A stretch of DNA of 64,000 bases from Cristatella mucedo (Eukaryota; Bryozoa; Phylactolaemata; Cristatellidae). Below, piece by piece: positions 1-64,000 of the stretch (the first letter of the stretch is position 1; each line of letters opens with the position of its first letter). The notes below the pieces were generated by a model. It was not told where the DNA came from. It saw nothing but the letters and a program-made list of their open reading frames with translations, and ran no database searches. The position numbers were made by a program, and so were the translations under genes. The stretch covers positions 3,018,001-3,082,000 of the forward strand of contig WPIO01000021.1 of the NCBI GenBank assembly GCA_009760855.2, written 5' to 3'.

Positions 1-1080
1 TCACCTATTAAAAGAGCAGAACCTTATAGTCCAGACCCATGCTTTGGGTGTCCTATGAGAAGCAGTTTTGTTTTATTGTCGTTTAGTTTAAGGAAATTTA
101 CCGACATCCAAATTCGAATACTTGAAAGACAAGCATTAAGTTTATCAGTCACTGAAGCAGATTCCGACGGTTTAAATGACAAATACAGCTGAGAATCGGC
201 AGCATAAAAGTGATAGCCTATTCCACGGTCCTTAATCACTTTTCTCAGAGGTTAAGTATAAACGGAGAACAGCAAAGGACCGAGGACGGACCCTGAGGGA
301 GTCCACTAGTGACTAGTCTGGTGGGTGAGACCTGAACCCAGCACGACACGGATTGAACACGATCGGACAAGTACGATTTAAACCATGTCAGTGCCTTGCC
401 AGATCTTTGCTCTCAATCGTTCAAGTAAGATATCGTGATCAATAGTGTCGAAGGCATCTGATCGATCTAGCAGCGAGATTCCTTTCATCGTTGCTGAATA
501 CGATGTCATTGGTTACATGGAGGAGAGCAGTTTCAGTGGGGTGCAGCCACCTGAACCCTCGATTGAAATTTGTCTGAAAATTCATTCTCTTCAATGTGTG
601 CTACCAACTGCCAAGCAACAATTTTTTAGGGAATCTTTGACGAAAATGGAAGAAAGGAAACTGGGCGACAGTTCGCAAGTACCTCTACATCTAATCCAGA
701 CTTTTTAAAATATCGGTCTAACGATGGCCGATTTGAAGGACTCGGGCACAAACCCTTTTTCCGGAGAAGCATTAAAGATCTCGGTTATGGCAGGGCTAAG
801 TTTGTCTGCCAGTAAAGACCACAGATGATGGTTTAGGGTCTTCAGTAGATGAGCTCTTTGCACGAGACCTTACTAATGTAGCAACATCGCATGCAGAAAT
901 ATCAGATAATCTTTAAAGGAAGGTCACAGGTTGCGATTCAGCAACTGCTTTAGTCGGAGGGGGCTTTATGGAGGCACTAATTTGCACAATTGTTTCAGCA
1001 AAGAAGGCTGAAAACTTTTTGGCTGAGCAGTTAATATCAGGGGAGTGAGACCTCTAAGAAATGGCCAGAAAATCGTTTAC
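1..1080 (-). mobile_element. LINE-A fragment (CR1/L2-like non-LTR retrotransposon)
   Basis: Minus-strand reverse transcriptase remains run off the left edge. Positions 24-239 encode YLSFKPSESA and LKLNDNKTKLLLIGHP, the segment after the RT active-site box; the catalytic box reads AADSQLY here, with the usual FxADD changed. The remaining DNA up to about 1,080 parallels the complete LINE-A copy at 20-23 kb with many frame breaks. It is not expected to be active. Confidence 0.85.
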
Positions 1081-1588
1081 CGTCAAAGAAATGTGAGACG
1101 ATGTGGAGGTAGCTGTTTGATAAAACAATAAATACCACGGAATCAGAAAATGTGTGCTGTGTCAACGAAAAATATTAGAGAGCAAAATCAGAGACCGAGA
1201 GTATATACATGTAAACAAACTTCATTGTTCTGTTAGGTATCCACCGTCTATTCAGGGCAGACAACAACTCTCACCCATGAACTCGAACAAAAAAAATCTT
1301 CAGTGCTAATTGGCAGACCAAAGCTCACGCCGACAGAGATACCACATAATAAGGAGCCATTATGCCTTGCACAGAGCACGAGTAGCAAAACGCCAGAGAT
1401 GAGCACAGCAGGAATTGCACCGTCACAGATGGCCACAGTAGATGCAGCATTTCCAGCTGGAAATTGATACTAAGAATGCAATAACGTTAGGCATGCCCAC
1501 GGGCAATAATCACTATGCAAGTAACAGTCACAGTAAAGTCTCCGATAACATCGTTGACGATGCCTGAAGGTACCACTACGACACTCAC

Positions 1589-61388
<59,800 letters not shown>

Positions 61389-61391
61389 CTA

Positions 61392-61520
61392 CAAGGAAGC
61401 GCCTTCGGTAATCGTGACGTCACAAGCAGTACAACAGGCAAGTGCTGGAACGACGACGGCGGCATCCCGCATGCCGAACCCCCTCTCCTCCCGTGCCAAA
61501 GCCTGGCTCGCCCCATTCAG
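61392..61520 (-). CDS. HTT: Candidate HTT exon upstream of w1 (uncertain)
   Basis: A possible acceptor (TGTAG at 61,521-61,525) opens a 43-codon frame, phase 0, directly upstream of exon w1. Its residues AREERG and RDAAVVVPAL resemble the human stretch around PEESVQETLAAAVPKI, which precedes the w1 homology. An in-frame TAG at 61,389-61,391 separates it from w1 and also looks like the w1 acceptor. It could be a real exon with a very short intron, a broken allele or assembly error, or chance similarity in intron sequence. Confidence 0.35.
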
Positions 61521-61524
61521 CTAC

Positions 61525-62450
61525 AGTTTTGCGTAGCATCACACGGTTCGAACGACGTCGAGCAGTCAAGTTCTCCGACAATTGATCGGTCGAGAGCAGC
61601 CGCCAAGCTGTTCTAACACCCTTCCCTCCCCTGCAGGGAATGGCAGCCGAATGTCAGTGCGCAGTAGCCTACCGCTCGAGTACAGCTGCCAGCCGTTGCT
61701 CTCCACACCTGAGCACCGCGTGGTGAGCAGGACGGCGACAGGAGTGCGACGGTTGGAGCACGACTGCAGCTACGACTCTGCGAGGCTCCTCTGCGCAGTG
61801 CCACACTGAGTGAACCTGCCGCTCTGACTCAGGCCAATAGGTCCATACGCGGGGTCTTTGCCGTGCAACGAGAGGGGAAGACTCTGCAGGCTGAGCGAAA
61901 AGGCTGATGATTGTAAATGCCGAAGTATATTCTCCAGACACCTGTGCGTCCTCAGCAGCCACTGCCACTTTGGCTGTCATCGATAGGATGGCGAGAAAAG
62001 TGCCGCATTCTCCTCTTGGGCCGGTGCCGTGGACTACCTACCGTCCTAGGTTTGCTCCTAAGCCTGTGGGCCTCGGCACGAATAGCTCACCTGATAATCT
62101 ACCGCACCCATAACCGTGCCGAAGCTGACACGGGTCGGCCAGCCAGCCACAATGTGACTTGTGCTACCCAATTCCTACGATATAATGCCAACGTATGGCT
62201 ACCAAAGTCTGAACATCATCACTGTGCCACATTAACATAGTCTCTGCATTCGGTCTCATGCTGAAACGGACTGACAGCCTGAACGACATAACCGCCATCG
62301 ATGCATAACCGCTCTCCAAACGCTTCTACACACCCGAAGACACGTCTGCTTGTCAGCAGGACACCTGGTCAGTAACATGCACTGGATCTTGCATAGGAAA
62401 GCATAAAAAGCACCAGCAATAAGACAGATAAATCCTTTGGGGTGCAGAGA
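61525..62450. other. Upstream HTT intron or unresolved exons
   Basis: GC-rich at 61,600-62,100. Minus-strand frames are open, but I could not align any with human HTT exons 2-4. Further 5' exons may be hidden here or lie beyond the window. Confidence 0.4.
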
Positions 62451-62454
62451 AAGC

Positions 62455-63560
62455 TTAGCATAACAGACGTGTCTTTAGCTGAGACTCATATGACCCAAAG
62501 TCAATGCAGGTGGTGACAAGAGCCCGAAGCGAGTACCAGATTTTCAGTCCATGCAAACTGAAGGACCGATCACGAAAAAATTCGTTTTCAAGATTGAATG
62601 CCAGGAACAGTGAGACGACTGGTAACCATGTATTGGGGGGGGGGGTGCGAGAGCACACAAAAGGAGAAAAGTGGTCGGATAGGTTAGCTGATGCATGCGA
62701 GTGAGGCAACCTGTAGGCCAGAGATACGATCTTGAAGTCAATTAGATGCTTGATAGGCAGCCACTGAAGTTCAGAGAGAATTAGTGCAATTTGGCAGCCT
62801 CGTGACGATATGACAAACGAGCTGCTGAATTTAGCACCCAGTTGCAGCTGATTGAGGTCACAGGCCAATTTGGTTGCCGTACTCTTGTCTAATAATAATA
62901 CTTTTGTATAGTGCCCTCAGAGAACTCAATCTCGTTCTAGGCACTTTATATATGCTGTAAAGGAAGCCTGATCAGGAAGCATGATCACGTCAAGTAAAAC
63001 CCCGATTTCGGCTATGCTCCTCAGATAAAGTAGGCAGACTTGACAGTGAAGGCAATGAGCTTATCTAATGACAAGTTGCTTTGGTATAGCCGTCAAGACT
63101 AAGGAAGACGTTGCGAGCATGTTGCTAGATGAACCAATTTTGAGAGTGCGTTCTTCTAACTTAAGAATAACATTAGGGTTGCCCGTAACTATTATGGTGG
63201 TCTTATTATGGCTAAGCTTCATGAAATTAGTGGCCACCCAAGCGAGGATGTCGTCAATGCAAGCTGCAAGGGAGTTAATTGAGTCGGATGCAGAGAAACC
63301 CACAGAAGGGTCAAAGGATAGGTATAGATGAGTGCCAGCTGCATAGAAAAGAAAGTCAGAATGTGTTTGGTAATGGTGTTGGCCACAAGGAGACCATGGA
63401 CAGTAAAAACAAACCCTGGGGTATCTCATACTTTAAGGCCTACCCAGATGACCGGCAGCCATTTACAGCGACACTCTGCCATGTCTCACTTAGGTAGGAT
63501 CTAACCAAGTTCAGAATGTGCCAGTGATATCTAGGCAGGTCGAGAGGCACTCCAGATGGA
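62455..63560 (-). mobile_element. LINE-C (third CR1/L2-like family) interrupted by a LINE-B tail
   Basis: Minus strand: RT region 63,061-63,429 (YAAGTHLYLSFDPSVGFSAS, TNFMKLSHNKTTIIVTGNP) and C-terminus 62,455-62,868 (LQWLPIKHLIDFKIVSLAYR, LKIWYSLRALVTT). Sequence differs clearly from LINE-A and LINE-B. A LINE-B-type tail lies between, at about 62,885-63,000. Confidence 0.85.
62885..63000 (-). repeat. LINE-B 3' tail inserted in LINE-C
   Basis: TTGTATAGTGCCCTCAGAGA then CTCAATCTCGTTCTAGGCAC (reverse of the shared tail hairpin), flanked on the left by AATAATAAT. It separates the two LINE-C coding blocks. Confidence 0.75.
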
Positions 63561-63564
63561 TAGA

Positions 63565-64000
63565 GAAGGTAGAGATATAAGTAAGGAAAAGCTAAACTGC
63601 AAGCACACGAGACACAAAAAGAAATGAGACAAAAATTAAAGAGAGAAGGAGAGATTATCAGATAGAAACAAGATGCATTGATGCATGCAAGCACCAAAGC
63701 TAATCAGTAAAACGGTCAGGCACACATCTAAGCATACCATAGCCAAACAACTACATGCGAAGCAATAGAACAAAGGAAGTAAAAGGACTAAGAAACCAGC
63801 AATTCCAGAAGAACTGACACGTCGACATCTCAGCAGACTTCGACACCGTTTGCTTTCATTCTTGATCTTTAAAATTGTTAATGATAGGGTAGATGCCTTG
63901 AGATTTAGATGTAGAAGCCGTGAAAATTTCTTTCCAAACACCAGGTTACCATCAACCCAACTGAGAAAAAAGCACAATCAAAGAATAGTTCAAATGTGAG
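63565..64000. other. Right window edge, unassigned
   Basis: A minus-strand frame at 63,636-63,977 (113 codons, Leu/Cys-rich) has no recognised motif; it may be more of LINE-C or intron. Confidence 0.3.

Overview
The window is intron-rich, repeat-laden animal DNA. Almost all recognisable coding sequence belongs to one gene on the minus strand: an orthologue of huntingtin (HTT), the large HEAT-repeat scaffold protein. I traced 38 exons joined by GT-AG introns in compatible phase from about position 61,388 down to 5,665, plus a 39th at about 1,632-1,589. The first 38 total 7,585 coding bases (about 2,528 codons). By eye they align in order to human HTT from roughly residue 200 to about residue 2,640. 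The 5' end of the gene (start codon, polyglutamine/proline region, first HEAT repeats) and the last several hundred residues are not recognised here and probably lie off the right and left edges.

Layout by gene order (right to left): 61.5-54.1 kb holds the N-terminal HEAT exons and an acidic Ser-rich exon. 52.2-46.1 kb is a dense block of eight exons including a very Ala/Ser-rich one. 41.4-33.1 kb holds the middle exons. 30.8-26.3 kb encodes the most conserved stretch (motifs [27 protein letters not shown]). A 7.2-kb intron filled by a LINE follows, then 19.0-10.3 kb is a dense run of twelve C-terminal HEAT exons, then 8.3-5.7 kb and 1.6 kb. Intron sizes run from about 50-150 bp to 7 kb.

The introns are full of mobile DNA. 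At least three non-LTR retrotransposon (CR1/L2-like) groups occur, called LINE-A, LINE-B and LINE-C here, all with broken frames. Two tRNA-derived SINE families are present; the first (S1) carries a 3' tail that closely resembles the LINE-B 3' tail. There are also remnants of Tc1-like and pogo-like DNA transposons, an unnamed dispersed repeat, fold-back elements, and very long GA/CT arrays. One of these is an almost perfect (CT)n-(GA)n palindrome inside an HTT intron.

The intron-rich HTT gene, the CR1/L2-like LINEs and the tRNA-SINEs indicate a metazoan. Divergence from human HTT suggests an invertebrate, but I cannot place the phylum. I see no bacterial-type genes, CRISPR arrays, rRNA genes or free-standing tRNA genes. 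Human HTT comparisons are from memory and by eye; exon ends are read from splice-site sequence and reading phase.
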